Shown here: piece by piece, positions 13,575 through 22,500 of the stretch | How positions within the stretch are numbered: position 1 is the stretch's first letter | How the letters are laid out: every line of letters starts with the position of its first letter | Source: CAZEBW01 sp964510205 | GTDB lineage: Bacteria > Chloroflexota > Anaerolineae > VGOG01 | Length of the DNA stretch: 34,427 bases | Direction of reading: 5' to 3' | Assembly (NCBI GenBank): GCA_964510205.1 | Contig: CAZEBW010000036.1 | Coordinates: 1-34,427, forward strand | Position numbers and translations under genes: made by a program | The notes under the pieces: model-generated | Database searches by the model: none | Seen by the model: only the letters and a program-made list of their open reading frames with translations | Told to the model about the DNA's origin: nothing

Positions 13575-16307
13575 ATGTTGCGCAAGGCCATCATCTCAGC
13601 CATTATCTTGATCTCGGCGGTAGCGGTCTGGGGAGCAGGGATGCGATCGTCGGCGGGTCAGCCCGTGTCGGTTGACTACCGCACGCTTACCCAGGCTGGC
13701 GAGGGGAGGCAGCCTGAGTCCTTCGTAAGCCTTGCTTCCACGCAACATGTGGCCACAGGCGAGAACTTCGGCCTCTGCTTCGTCAGCGCCGCCGAAAACC
13801 TGGCCGACGAGGCGCGATACGCTGGCGCGCTGGCGACCGGCGCGCGGTGGGATCGCTGGCCGCTGTACTGGCAGTGGGTGGACCAGGGCGGTTACGTGGG
13901 TTTGCACGATAGCGTCGTCCCCCACGACTACGACACGCTGGTGATCCAAGACATCGAACATGGCCTCACCCCCATCGCCATCCTGCTGGGCACGCCCGAC
14001 CAGCGGGCCACGGACGGCTCCCCCAGCGTTCCCCCACCTCGCGTGCAGGACAAGGTCTTCCCAGTGCCGGGTCGGGTCACACCGCAGCAGGCCGAGATGA
14101 GCACCGCTGCCTCGCCGCCGGTCGGCCTCTTCGAGCCGATCTTTGCCGACGGCAGCGACGACCCCGCGCCTGGCAAAGCCATCAACCAGGCCAATCCGTG
14201 GGCCGTCTTCGTCGCCGATACGGTGCAGCGCTACAAGCCAGGCGGCGATTTGGCCCAGGCGCAGGGCTGGGACGATGGCGTGGGCATCCGCTATTGGGAG
14301 ATCTGGAACGAACCGGATCTCGATCAGTTCTGGAGCGGCACGGTAGAGGAGTACTACCGCCTGCTGGAGGTGGGCTATCGGACCATCCAGGCGACGGATC
14401 CCGAGGCGACCGTCCTCCTCGGGGGACTGGCCTTCTTCGAGAAGCAGAACTGGCTGCCCGATCTTCTGGCGCAGACCGGCGGCGATCCGGCCAAGGCGTA
14501 TTTTGACATCTTTTCGTTTCATTATTACTGGAGCATCTACGGCACGGAATACTGGCTGTGGCGCACCCGCAGCGCGCTGAACGCCAACGGCCTGTCCGCC
14601 GTGCCCATCTGGATTACCGAGAGCGGCGTGCCGGTGTGGGACGATTTCCCGGCCACGGCTTACGGCGTTCCCTCCGACAGCCCCTATCGCGGCACGATGG
14701 AGGAACAGGCCGCCTACGTGGTCCAAAACGCGGCGCTGGCCTTTTACCAGGGCGTGGAGCGGTATGTTCACTTCATGCTGCACGACGACTGCGGCAATAC
14801 TTTGGAGGACGCCTTTGGCCTGCGGCAGAATTTCACACCCCATGGCTGCAATCCGGCCCAGGGTAAGCGCCGCCCGGCTTTCGCTGCCTATCAATTGGCC
14901 GCCGAACAGTTCCGCAATCTCACCCCCCTCTGGCGAGCGAAAAAGGGTGGCCAAGACCAGGTGGCCTTCTATCGGGCCGACCACAAGTCGCGGGTGCTGG
15001 CGCTGTGGGCCACCGGCGGGGTCACCGTCACGACGGCCATTAGCGCCACCGGCAACGCGGGACAACTCTACTGGATTGAGCCCATCTCCTCCCCGTTGGG
15101 CACCAGCGGCATCACCCGCACCCTGACCCTCACCCCCACCGGCGGCGCCTACACCCTCACGCTCCCTCCGGCCACGAACCAGAATTCGGGCATCCTCTAC
15201 GATGCCAATTATTACATCGGCGGGCGGCCCTACCTGTTGATCGAGCGCGACACGCGGCCGCCCGCCTCCAGCGTGGAGCCGCTGCCGCCCACCAGCGGGC
15301 TGGGTTTCGTGGTGCGCTGGGGGGGAGAGGATTGGGGCTCCGGCATCGCCAGCTACGACGTCTTCTACAACGTTGATGGGGGACCCTTTACGACGTGGTT
15401 CACCGAGACCCTGCGCACCAGCGCCTCCTGCGCGGGCGCGGTGGGTTACACCTACGGCTTTGCCGTTCGCGCCAGGGACAGGGCCGGCAACGTGGAGCCA
15501 ATGCCCACCGTGCCTCAAGCCACCACGCTGGTCGTGCCTGGCGTCTCCGTGTCCGGCGCGGTGGTGGACGCCGATGGCGGGGCGGTCACAGGCGCCACCG
15601 TCACCATCAGCGGTGCCAACACCCTGAGCGAGGTGGCCAGCGGTGAAGGCGGGCTGTGGTCGGCGACGTTGCTGGCGGGCGAATACGCCTTTTACGCCAG
15701 CGCGCCCGGCTACGGCGCGTGGCTGGCGCCTCGTCAAATGACCGCCAGCGACTCGACCCCTATCACTCTCACCCTGGCCCCTGCGGTCAATGCGGTGGCT
15801 GCTGGCGACTTCGAGGGTCCGCAGGTGTGGGAGGCCTGGGCGCGGCCCAATGGCGAGGTCTCGCTCTCCACGGAAGCCTTCGATGGGCAGGCCGCCGCGC
15901 TGCTGGGAGGCGGGGCCGGCTGGCCGGTGACCTGTGCCCAGAATGGCCAGCCCGGCGAGCTGTGGACTTTGAAGCAGACAGTGAGCGTGCCGCAAGGCTA
16001 CCCGTCCACGCTGTCGTTCCTGTCCGTCATCTCTACCACGCAAACGGCCTTCGACTACGCCTGGCTGGAGGTGGTCATTCTGGACGACGGCCAGCCGCAC
16101 TACCTCGTGCCCTGGGGCGAGCGGTGGCGGGCCTCCGACTGGGCCCTCACCTCGTTGGATCTATCGGCCTGGCAGGGACGAACGGTGGACGTGCTGTTCC
16201 AGGTCGTCCGCTGCTCGGCCCAATCGTTCACCGCCACCCTGGATCGGGTGAGCGTGGGTTCGGCCAGGCCGCCGTACCGCGTTTTCCTTCCTCTGATGAT
16301 GAAATGA
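13575..16307 (+). CDS. Secreted clan-A glycoside hydrolase (GH39-like) with regulatory-like Ig domain
   Basis: A 910-aa exported protein. The start at 13575 has TTGGAGG 6 nt upstream and begins a signal peptide (MLRKAIISAIILISAVAVWG); the longer frame would translate the heptad repeat. The catalytic barrel (about residues 60-470) has the acid/base WEIWNEPDL (E246) and the probable nucleophile IWITESG (E349), about 100 residues apart as in clan A. A fibronectin-like segment (about 555-650) and a carboxypeptidase-regulatory-like domain (about 656-735, SGAVVDADGGAVTGATVTISG) follow, then a jelly-roll-like C-terminal part. It ends in YRVFLPLMMK, a tail I associate with secreted Chloroflexota proteins. 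Substrate not predictable; plant or microbial polysaccharide is likely. Confidence 0.8.
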   Translation: MLRKAIISAIILISAVAVWGAGMRSSAGQPVSVDYRTLTQAGEGRQPESFVSLASTQHVATGENFGLCFVSAAENLADEARYAGALATGARWDRWPLYWQWVDQGGYVGLHDSVVPHDYDTLVIQDIEHGLTPIAILLGTPDQRATDGSPSVPPPRVQDKVFPVPGRVTPQQAEMSTAASPPVGLFEPIFADGSDDPAPGKAINQANPWAVFVADTVQRYKPGGDLAQAQGWDDGVGIRYWEIWNEPDLDQFWSGTVEEYYRLLEVGYRTIQATDPEATVLLGGLAFFEKQNWLPDLLAQTGGDPAKAYFDIFSFHYYWSIYGTEYWLWRTRSALNANGLSAVPIWITESGVPVWDDFPATAYGVPSDSPYRGTMEEQAAYVVQNAALAFYQGVERYVHFMLHDDCGNTLEDAFGLRQNFTPHGCNPAQGKRRPAFAAYQLAAEQFRNLTPLWRAKKGGQDQVAFYRADHKSRVLALWATGGVTVTTAISATGNAGQLYWIEPISSPLGTSGITRTLTLTPTGGAYTLTLPPATNQNSGILYDANYYIGGRPYLLIERDTRPPASSVEPLPPTSGLGFVVRWGGEDWGSGIASYDVFYNVDGGPFTTWFTETLRTSASCAGAVGYTYGFAVRARDRAGNVEPMPTVPQATTLVVPGVSVSGAVVDADGGAVTGATVTISGANTLSEVASGEGGLWSATLLAGEYAFYASAPGYGAWLAPRQMTASDSTPITLTLAPAVNAVAAGDFEGPQVWEAWARPNGEVSLSTEAFDGQAAALLGGGAGWPVTCAQNGQPGELWTLKQTVSVPQGYPSTLSFLSVISTTQTAFDYAWLEVVILDDGQPHYLVPWGERWRASDWALTSLDLSAWQGRTVDVLFQVVRCSAQSFTATLDRVSVGSARPPYRVFLPLMMK

Positions 16308-16310
16308 AAC

Positions 16311-16343
16311 AGACCCTTCGGGTTTCTGAAACCCGAAGGGTCT
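16311..16343. repeat. Perfect 15-bp hairpin after the glycosidase gene
   Basis: AGACCCTTCGGGTTT (16311-16325) and its exact complement at 16329-16343 flank the loop CTG. It starts 3 nt after the glycosidase stop codon. There is no T-run, so it is probably a dispersed hairpin repeat, although it could still stop or stabilise the transcript. Confidence 0.8.
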
Positions 16344-16366
16344 AAATCAAACCACAGGAGTAAACC

Positions 16367-16948
16367 ATGATTGAAGACCTGATCCGCAAGAACCGCAGTT
16401 ACCGTCGTTTTCACCAGGATGTCGCAGTGGACCTTGAGACCTTGCGCGCGCTGGTGAACCTGGCGCGGCTGTCGGCCTCAGGCTCTAACCTGCAGCCGCT
16501 CAAGTACATCCTCAGTTGCCAGCCCGAGACCAACGCCCGCATCTTTCCGAACACGCGCTGGGCGGGCTATCTCAAGGACTGGTCCGGCCCGGCCGAGGGC
16601 GAGCGACCGTCAGCCTACGTCGTCATCCTGGGCGACACCGAGATCCGCCAGTCCTTCGGCTGCGACCACGGCATCGCCGCCCAATCCATCATGCTGGGCG
16701 CGGCGGAGCGGGGCCTGGGCGGCTGCATGATTGGCTCCATTGACGAGCGCAGACTGCGGCGGGTGCTGGACATCCCAGAGCGGTACGAGATCCTGCTCGT
16801 GCTGGCGCTGGGCAAGCCCAAGGAGACAGTGGTGCTCGAAGATGTCGGGGGCGATGGTAGCATCAAGTACTACCGCGATGCCCAGGGCGTGCACCACGTG
16901 CCCAAGCGCTCCCTTGACGAGCTGATCCTGCGGGAGTATGGAGGGTAA
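16367..16948 (+). CDS. Nitroreductase-family protein
   Basis: A 193-aa flavin (FMN) oxidoreductase-like protein. The N-terminus (IRKNRSYRRFHQD) is the family's FMN-phosphate-binding start. It is followed by ARLSASGSNLQPLKYIL, the central CDHGIAAQSIMLGAAERGLGGCMIG, and the C-terminal LVLALGKPKE. Members reduce nitro compounds, quinones or other acceptors with NAD(P)H, and the physiological substrate is unknown. ACAGGAG lies upstream of the ATG. It is followed within 2 nt by the first DUF488 gene, so the two are likely co-transcribed. Confidence 0.88.
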   Translation: MIEDLIRKNRSYRRFHQDVAVDLETLRALVNLARLSASGSNLQPLKYILSCQPETNARIFPNTRWAGYLKDWSGPAEGERPSAYVVILGDTEIRQSFGCDHGIAAQSIMLGAAERGLGGCMIGSIDERRLRRVLDIPERYEILLVLALGKPKETVVLEDVGGDGSIKYYRDAQGVHHVPKRSLDELILREYGG

Positions 16949-16949
16949 G

Positions 16950-17480
16950 ATGTCCATTCTCCATCCTCCATCCTCCAACATCCAACATCCATCTTCCATC
17001 TACACCATCGGCCACAGCGACCACGCTACCGAAGCCTTCGTGGACCTGCTGCGCCGCCATGGCATCACCCTGGTGGTGGACGTGCGCAGCCAGCCCTACA
17101 GCCGCTGGGCGCCGCAGTTCAACCGCGAGACCCTGGCCCGCGACCTCCGGGACGCTGGCATCGCTTATCGTTTTATGGGCGACGCCCTCGGCGGCCGCCC
17201 CGCCGACCCCGCCCTGTACGACTCCGGCCAGGAGCGCCCCGACTACCAGCGCCTGGAGCAGACGCCTGCTTACCAGGTCGGCATTGACCAGTTGCTCGAC
17301 CTGGCCGGCTCAGAAAAAGTGGCCGTGATGTGCAGCGAGGGCGACCATCGCCGCTGCCATCGTCATCTGCTCATCACTCAGACCCTGCTGGAGCGCGGCG
17401 TGCGCGTGCTCCACATCCAGCCCGATGGCACGGCGGTAGAGGGAGAGCCAGTGCCTCAGCAACTCTCCCTGTTTGGATAA
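16950..17480 (+). CDS. DUF488 family protein, copy 1
   Basis: A 176-aa protein. The start at 16950 has GGAGG 5 nt upstream. The conserved domain begins at about residue 18 (YTIGHSDHATEAFVDLL) and includes VVDVRSQPYSRWAPQFNRE, ALGGRPADP and the C-terminal VAVMCSEGDHRRCHRHLL with the DUF488 Cys/His cluster. The first 17 residues (ILHPPSSNIQHPSS) are encoded by a CATCCTCCA simple repeat. DUF488 proteins are widespread and poorly characterised; I recall them near DNA-repair and conflict genes. The next gene is a second DUF488 member. Confidence 0.87.
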   Translation: MSILHPPSSNIQHPSSIYTIGHSDHATEAFVDLLRRHGITLVVDVRSQPYSRWAPQFNRETLARDLRDAGIAYRFMGDALGGRPADPALYDSGQERPDYQRLEQTPAYQVGIDQLLDLAGSEKVAVMCSEGDHRRCHRHLLITQTLLERGVRVLHIQPDGTAVEGEPVPQQLSLFG

Positions 17481-17515
17481 GGGCTCTTCAAGACCCTGGA
17501 TAAGGAGAAGCTACG

Positions 17516-17998
17516 ATGTCCATTTCCCATGATCTATCTTCCAACATCCATCCTCCACCTTCCATCCTCTACACCATCGGCTACCAGCGAAAGCCCCTGG
17601 CCACGTTCATCGGGCAACTGCGCGAGGCCGGCGTGGACGCGGTGATTGACGTCCGCCTGCGCAACACCTCCCACCTGGCCGGTTACACCAAGCGCGACGA
17701 CCTGGCCTTCCTGCTGCGTGGGGGATTCGGCATTGCTTACGAGCACCACCCCGAACTGGCCCCCACCCCCGAGATCCTCGACGCCTACCGCGATGACCCC
17801 GACTGGGCAGCCTACGAGCGCCGTTTCCTCCCGCTCCTGGAGGAGCGATCCTCTGAAGAAGTGGGCCGCGAGCTCCTGTCCCGCTACCAGTCGCCGTGCC
17901 TGCTGTGCGCCGAGCCCGAGCCCGACCACTGCCACCGCCGTCTGGTGGCCGAATATTGGGCCGCGCGCCTGCCGGAGTTGAGCATCGTTCATTTGTAA
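17516..17998 (+). CDS. DUF488 family protein, copy 2
   Basis: A 160-aa protein related to the gene at 16950. The domain begins YTIGYQRKPLATFIGQL, with AVIDVRLRNTSHLAGYTKRDDL, FGIAYEHHPELAPTP and the Cys/His end PCLLCAEPEPDHCHRRLVAEYW. It represents a different DUF488 subfamily, with an NTSHLAGYTKRDDL block in place of SQPYSRWAPQFNRE. As in copy 1, the first 17 residues are encoded by a CATCCTCCA-type repeat. AAGGAG lies upstream of the ATG. A palindrome family starts about 15 nt after its stop. Confidence 0.87.
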   Translation: MSISHDLSSNIHPPPSILYTIGYQRKPLATFIGQLREAGVDAVIDVRLRNTSHLAGYTKRDDLAFLLRGGFGIAYEHHPELAPTPEILDAYRDDPDWAAYERRFLPLLEERSSEEVGRELLSRYQSPCLLCAEPEPDHCHRRLVAEYWAARLPELSIVHL

Positions 17999-18013
17999 GT
18001 CTGCATATTTGCG

Positions 18014-18085
18014 GCAGCGGATAGACAGCGGATAAGCGGATGAGGCGAGCGCGAGTCATCCGTTTATCCGCTTCCCATCCGCTGC
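18014..18085. repeat. GCGGATAAGCGGATG palindrome, copy upstream of the GxxExxY gene
   Basis: Arms 18014-18042 and 18057-18085 are complementary at 24 of 29 positions, from GCAGCGGAT to ATCCGCTGC, around a 14-nt loop. It lies 29 nt before the start of the GxxExxY gene. Two related copies lie just after that gene. Confidence 0.85.
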
Positions 18086-18114
18086 GGCAACAAACAACCT
18101 AGAGGAGGCGACAA

Positions 18115-18570
18115 ATGCACGCAAAATCCACGGACGTGATCCAGGACGCACCCTGGCTCAAATACACCTACCAGATCATCGGGCTGGGAATGGAAGCCCA
18201 TAATGAACTTGGGCCGGGGCATGGGGAACCGGTCTATCACGATGCGATGGTGGCCAAATGTAGCCAAACAGACCTCAGTTTTGAAGACGAGCCTTTCATT
18301 CCCGTCACCCTGGACGACGGCACGGTCGTCGGGGGTAACAGCCCGGACCTGGTGGTGGAACAGATTGTCATCGTCGAACTCAAAGCGCGTTCACATCTCA
18401 TGACCAAAGATGATATGGCGCGTATCATCGGTTACTTTGCTGCCCTGCCGAAATGTCAGGTGGCATTGTTCCTCAACTTCGGCCGTCCGCGCTTGGAGTA
18501 CCATCGTCTGCTCCCGCCCAAGAAAGTCAAAGCGTTTCAGCGCGAAAAGTGGGGCAAGCCGGTTAAGTAA
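18115..18570 (+). CDS. GxxExxY family protein (PD-(D/E)XK-type nuclease-like)
   Basis: A 151-aa protein of the GxxExxY family. The naming motif is present as GHGEPVYHDAM (about residues 36-46). A nuclease-like core follows, with DLVVEQIVIVELKA (about 80-93), where D and E-x-K match the PD-(D/E)XK pattern, and then a C-terminal NFGRPRLEYHRL, which is typical. The family is thought to be nuclease-related, but activity has not been shown to my knowledge. AGGAGG lies upstream of the ATG. The gene is bracketed by palindromes of one family (18014-18085 and 18579-18735), an arrangement repeated for the DUF559 domain 1 kb downstream. Confidence 0.88.
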   Translation: MHAKSTDVIQDAPWLKYTYQIIGLGMEAHNELGPGHGEPVYHDAMVAKCSQTDLSFEDEPFIPVTLDDGTVVGGNSPDLVVEQIVIVELKARSHLMTKDDMARIIGYFAALPKCQVALFLNFGRPRLEYHRLLPPKKVKAFQREKWGKPVK

Positions 18571-18578
18571 GCTGTCAC

Positions 18579-18735
18579 GGCAACGGATACACAACAAATA
18601 AGCGGATGCGAGTGGGGAAGGCGCAAGCTATCCGTTTATTCGCTCTTCATCCGCTGCTGCAGCAGGAGACGGATAAGCAGATGCGGGTGGGGAAGGCGCA
18701 ACATATCCGCTTATCCGCTGTCCATCCGTTGCCGT
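18579..18735. repeat. Two tandem copies of the GCGGATAAGCGGATG palindrome downstream of the GxxExxY gene
   Basis: Two units (about 18579-18660 and 18661-18735) share the central tract GTGGGGAAGGCGCAA and the arm words AAGCGGATG/CATCCGCT and GGATA/TATCC. Their arms match those of 18014-18085, but the loop sequence differs. The whole gap between the GxxExxY gene and the next gene consists of these units. Confidence 0.82.
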
Positions 18736-18754
18736 AAATGACAAGGAGAACACC

Positions 18755-19462
18755 ATGCCACCCCAAGAAGTCCTCATCCTGGCCATGACCCAAATGCTCA
18801 GCGGTATCTGCACGGCCGGGTTCACTCGCGAGCCCGACGCCGTCACCGGCCTGCGCTGGGTGCGGCCGGTGCGTGACTTCGGCACTGTCTTGCCAGGCGA
18901 CATGACCGACGCCGACGGTCGCCTGGTGCAGTGCGGCGACGTGGTCGAGTTGAACCTGCTCGCGCCGCGCCCCGACCCGCCCCACGTCGAGGACTGGCTC
19001 ACCGATTTCGTCCGCCACCGCCCACGACTGCTGCGCCGCTTGGAAGGCGAGAAGCGGACCGGCTTCTTCGCCAAATACCTCGACCGCGCCCCGCAGGACG
19101 TGCTCATCCACCACACCCGCTCCCTCTGCCTGGTGCAGCCGGAGCAGGTGTGGGCGCGCTTCTCGCTGGACGCCTACTCCGGCAAATACGAAGCACGGAT
19201 GGGCTTTGTGTTGCCGAGCGACGCCAACCACCCCCGCGCCGCCAGTCAGCGCGGCGTCTCCGTGACCGACCTCAAGTGGCGCGCCCTGGGCCGGACCTGG
19301 CTGGGCGAGCGGGGAGGCGTCCTGAATCTGAACCACGATGAGCTCTTCCAACGGCTGAACGCCGAAGCCCTCTATCTGGCCGTGGGGCTGAGCCGCAGTT
19401 GGCAGGGGGAGTACTGGCCTCTCGTCGTGGGGGTGCATGTGGTGCCGGATTATGAAGTGTGA
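18755..19462 (+). CDS. Probable dual-OB-fold (DuOB-like) protein
   Basis: A 235-aa protein without membrane segments. It opens VLILAMTQMLSGICTAGFT...GLRWVRPVRDFGTVLPGD, the pattern I recall for the dual-OB domain family, a predicted nucleic-acid-binding fold seen near DUF488 and conflict-related genes. Beta-strand-rich blocks are separated by a charged helical middle (about 85-115, RHRPRLLRRLEGEKRTGFF). AAGGAG lies upstream of the ATG. It directly precedes the DUF559-RecQ gene, separated by a palindromic repeat. Family assignment is from memory of the N-terminal pattern and is moderate; function unknown. Confidence 0.6.
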   Translation: MPPQEVLILAMTQMLSGICTAGFTREPDAVTGLRWVRPVRDFGTVLPGDMTDADGRLVQCGDVVELNLLAPRPDPPHVEDWLTDFVRHRPRLLRRLEGEKRTGFFAKYLDRAPQDVLIHHTRSLCLVQPEQVWARFSLDAYSGKYEARMGFVLPSDANHPRAASQRGVSVTDLKWRALGRTWLGERGGVLNLNHDELFQRLNAEALYLAVGLSRSWQGEYWPLVVGVHVVPDYEV

Positions 19463-19469
19463 GGAGATT

Positions 19470-19558
19470 CACCCTCACCCCCGGCCCCTCTCCCTGCCAG
19501 GGAGAGGGGGGAAAAGCTCCCTCTCCCCTTCGGGGAGAGGGTTGGGGTGAGGGGCGAT
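19470..19558. repeat. CACCCTCACCCC...GGGGTGAGGGG palindrome, copy 1 (before DUF559)
   Basis: An 89-bp palindrome. The outer arms CACCCTCACCCC and GGGGTGAGGGG enclose two inner hairpins, CCCTCTCCCT...AGGGAGAGGG and CCCTCTCCCC...GGGGAGAGGG. It is nearly identical to 19945-20031, with only a few substitutions and a 2-bp length difference, and lies in direct orientation to it. It occupies the gap between the dual-OB gene and the DUF559-RecQ start. Confidence 0.9.
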
Positions 19559-19583
19559 TTGTGGAGGAGAAATCAAGATAGCT

Positions 19584-22500
19584 ATGAAGAAACAACACCG
19601 CATCTACCCACCCATCCTAGCCAGCGCACGCGAGTTGCGCCAGCCGCAAACCCCAGCCGAGAGCAAACTGTGGGCACGCTTGCGCAATAGACAGCTTGGC
19701 GGCTTCAAGTTTCGGCGTCAACATCCAATTGGCCGATTCGTCGTGGATTTCTACTGCGCTGCTTGCAAGTTGATGATTGAGATTGACGGGGAATCGCACG
19801 CCGAACAGGTCGAGTATGATCTGGCACGCACGGCCTGGCTGAACGAGCAGGGCTATCACGTGATCCGTTTTATCAATCGTGACGTTTTCCAGCATTTGGA
19901 TGACGTACTGGAGGCCATTTTGGCGGAGTGCCAAAAGCTGAGTCCACCCTCACCCCCGGCCCCTCTCCCTCCCAGGGAGAGGGGAGAAGCTCCCTCTCCC
20001 CCTCGGGGAGAGGGTTGGGGTGAGGGGCGATCGTCCCTGCTGGGCGAGTTGGCGCTCACTCCTGAACAAACTCTTCAACTCTCCAGCAGCGACCGCAGCC
20101 GCTTGCTCAACTTTCTCCTGCGCTGGGAACACGTCGAGACGCTTCATGCCTGTCTCGATGTTCTCATCCCTCTCAACCCCACTCTGGTCTCGCTGCGCGA
20201 CCTGCGGGCGAAAGCTTTCTTAGCCCAGGACCGGCCCGACGACGCCCTGCCAGTGATGGAGAAGCGACTGGAACACAGTACCTCCCTCCCCGCCCGTTCG
20301 CTCCTGGCTCGCATCCATCTGGCCCGGGACGACGTGGAGGCCGCCCGCCAGATCGCCCGCGCCCTGGTCGCCGAACGGGAGGAGAGCGCGCTGACCTGGA
20401 GCTTGCTGGGCGAGGTCGAGTTGGCGCGAGGGGACACAAAAGCCGCGCTGAGCGCCTACCGCCGTCTGAGCGAGTTGTATCCCCACAGCCGCTCCTATCT
20501 GATGGGGATGGTTGCTCTCTACCAGGCCCGCGACGACTGGGTGACCGCCAGCGGCTACGCCGTGCGCTTGCTGCGGCTCGCTGAAGAAGGGAACCCGCTC
20601 TCCATTCCCTACCTGCGCCGCTTACTCGACCACTTCCGGGCCAGCGGCGAGGAAACCCGCGTCGCTGAGCTGGAGACCGAGCTGAAGCGCCGCTACGCCG
20701 ACGAACTGGCTGACCTGCGCGAGCGCTTATCGCCAGCTTACCGGCCGCGTCCCATCCCGCCACGGGAGCCTTCCCCCGTCGAACCACCTGAGGCTGAACC
20801 ACTGCCCACTTTCGAGGAGGTGCCTGTCTCCGATGAGGAACGGAGCCACATCACCGAGGCCGCCCGGCGGCTGTTTGGCTTCGACAGCCTTCTGCCCGGA
20901 CAGTTGCAGACCATGGCCTGCGTCCTGCGCGGCGAGGACGTGCTGACCATCCTGCCCACCGGGGGCGGCAAGTCGCTGTGCTATCAGCTCCCCGCGCTGC
21001 TGGCCGAACGCGGCGCCACGCTGGTCATCTCGCCCCTCATCGCCCTGATGAAGGACCAGGTGGACTCGCTGCCGAGCCGGGTGGGGCGGCGGGCCACCAC
21101 CATCAACAGCAGCCTCCAGGGCGACGAACTGCGTCGGCGGATGGGACAGGCCGCCGATGGGGCCTATCGGCTGGTCTACGCCGCCCCGGAGCGGCTGCGC
21201 CAGCCGACCTTCCTGCACGCGCTGCGGCGCGCGGGCGTCGACCGCCTGGTGATTGACGAAGCGCACTGCGTCAGCGTGTGGGGCCACGATTTCCGGCCCG
21301 ATTATCTCACCATCGGCCAGGCGCGGCAGGCGCTAGGCAATCCGCCGCTGCTGGCCATGACCGCTACGGCGCCGCCCCGCGTGCGACGCGACATCATCAA
21401 ACACCTGGGCGAGATGAACGTCATTGCCGGCGACGTGACCCGTCCCAATCTGCAACTGGAGGTCTTCCACGCCCGCCACGCCGATGACAAGCTGCGCCAC
21501 CTGCTGGCCTTCTGCCAGGCTGAATCCGGCAGCGGCATCGTCTACGCCGGCACCCGCGCCCGCTGCGAGGAACTGGCCGTGCTGCTGCGCGCTCGCGGCG
21601 TCGTCGCCGACTACTACCACGCCGGCATCGCCGACCGGGCTGGGGTGCAGGACGACTTCATGGCTGGCCGCATCCGCGTGGTGGTGGCCACCGTCGCCTT
21701 CGGCCTGGGCATTGACAAGCCCGACATCCGCTTCATCGTCCACTTCGTCCCACCCCCCTCGCTGGAGTCCTACTATCAAGAAGCCGGCCGCGCTGGGCGC
21801 GACGGGTTGCCCGCCCGCTGCCTGCTGATGTACGCTCCCTCGGACCGAGCCACGCTGACCCGCCGCGCCCGCCAAGATGCATTGCCCGTCGAATTCCTGC
21901 GGGCTGTCTATGCGGCCGTCAAACAGCGTCTGGGAGGAGGCTCGTCCGGTCGGGTCGCGGCGGCGGACCTGGAGCGCGATGCGTTCGCTTCGCTCAGCAC
22001 AGGCCTGCAGGCCGACGATACGCGCATCCGCGTGGCCCTGAGCTTGCTGGAGCAGGTAGACCTGCTGCGACGCGGCCCCGACATGCCCCGCGCGGCCATC
22101 GTCTGCCTGACCAGCGGCGATGTGCCCGCCTCCGCACCCGAACTGGCCGCCTTCTGCCAGGCCGCCCGCCTGCGACCCGGCCAACCGCTGACCCTGGACC
22201 TGGTGGATGTGGCGCAACAGGCCGGGCTGCCTCTGGCGGAGATCGAGAGGCAGGTGTTGGACTGGGCCGACGCCGGTTGGCTGAGCTACCGTCCCGCTGG
22301 GCGTGACCTGCTGCTGGAGCTGCTGCCGCCGCCTGCGGACGCCGCTCAGCGGATCGCCACCCTACTGGAGCGATACGAGACCATCCAGGCCCAGCGGGTG
22401 GACGAGATCACCGCCTACGCCCGAACTGTGCGCTGCCGCCACGGCCACCTCAACGCCTACCTGGGCGGCCGCGTCATTGAGCGGTGCTCCGCTTGCGACA

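Noticed and set aside
13596..16100. 834-aa open frame on the minus strand
   Set aside because: It is the complement of the glycosidase gene; the plus-strand frame has signal peptide, catalytic motifs and a ribosome-binding site, and the minus-strand product resembles nothing.
16311..16343. Rho-independent terminator after the glycosidase
   Set aside because: The stem is perfect but no T-run follows; listed as a hairpin repeat instead.
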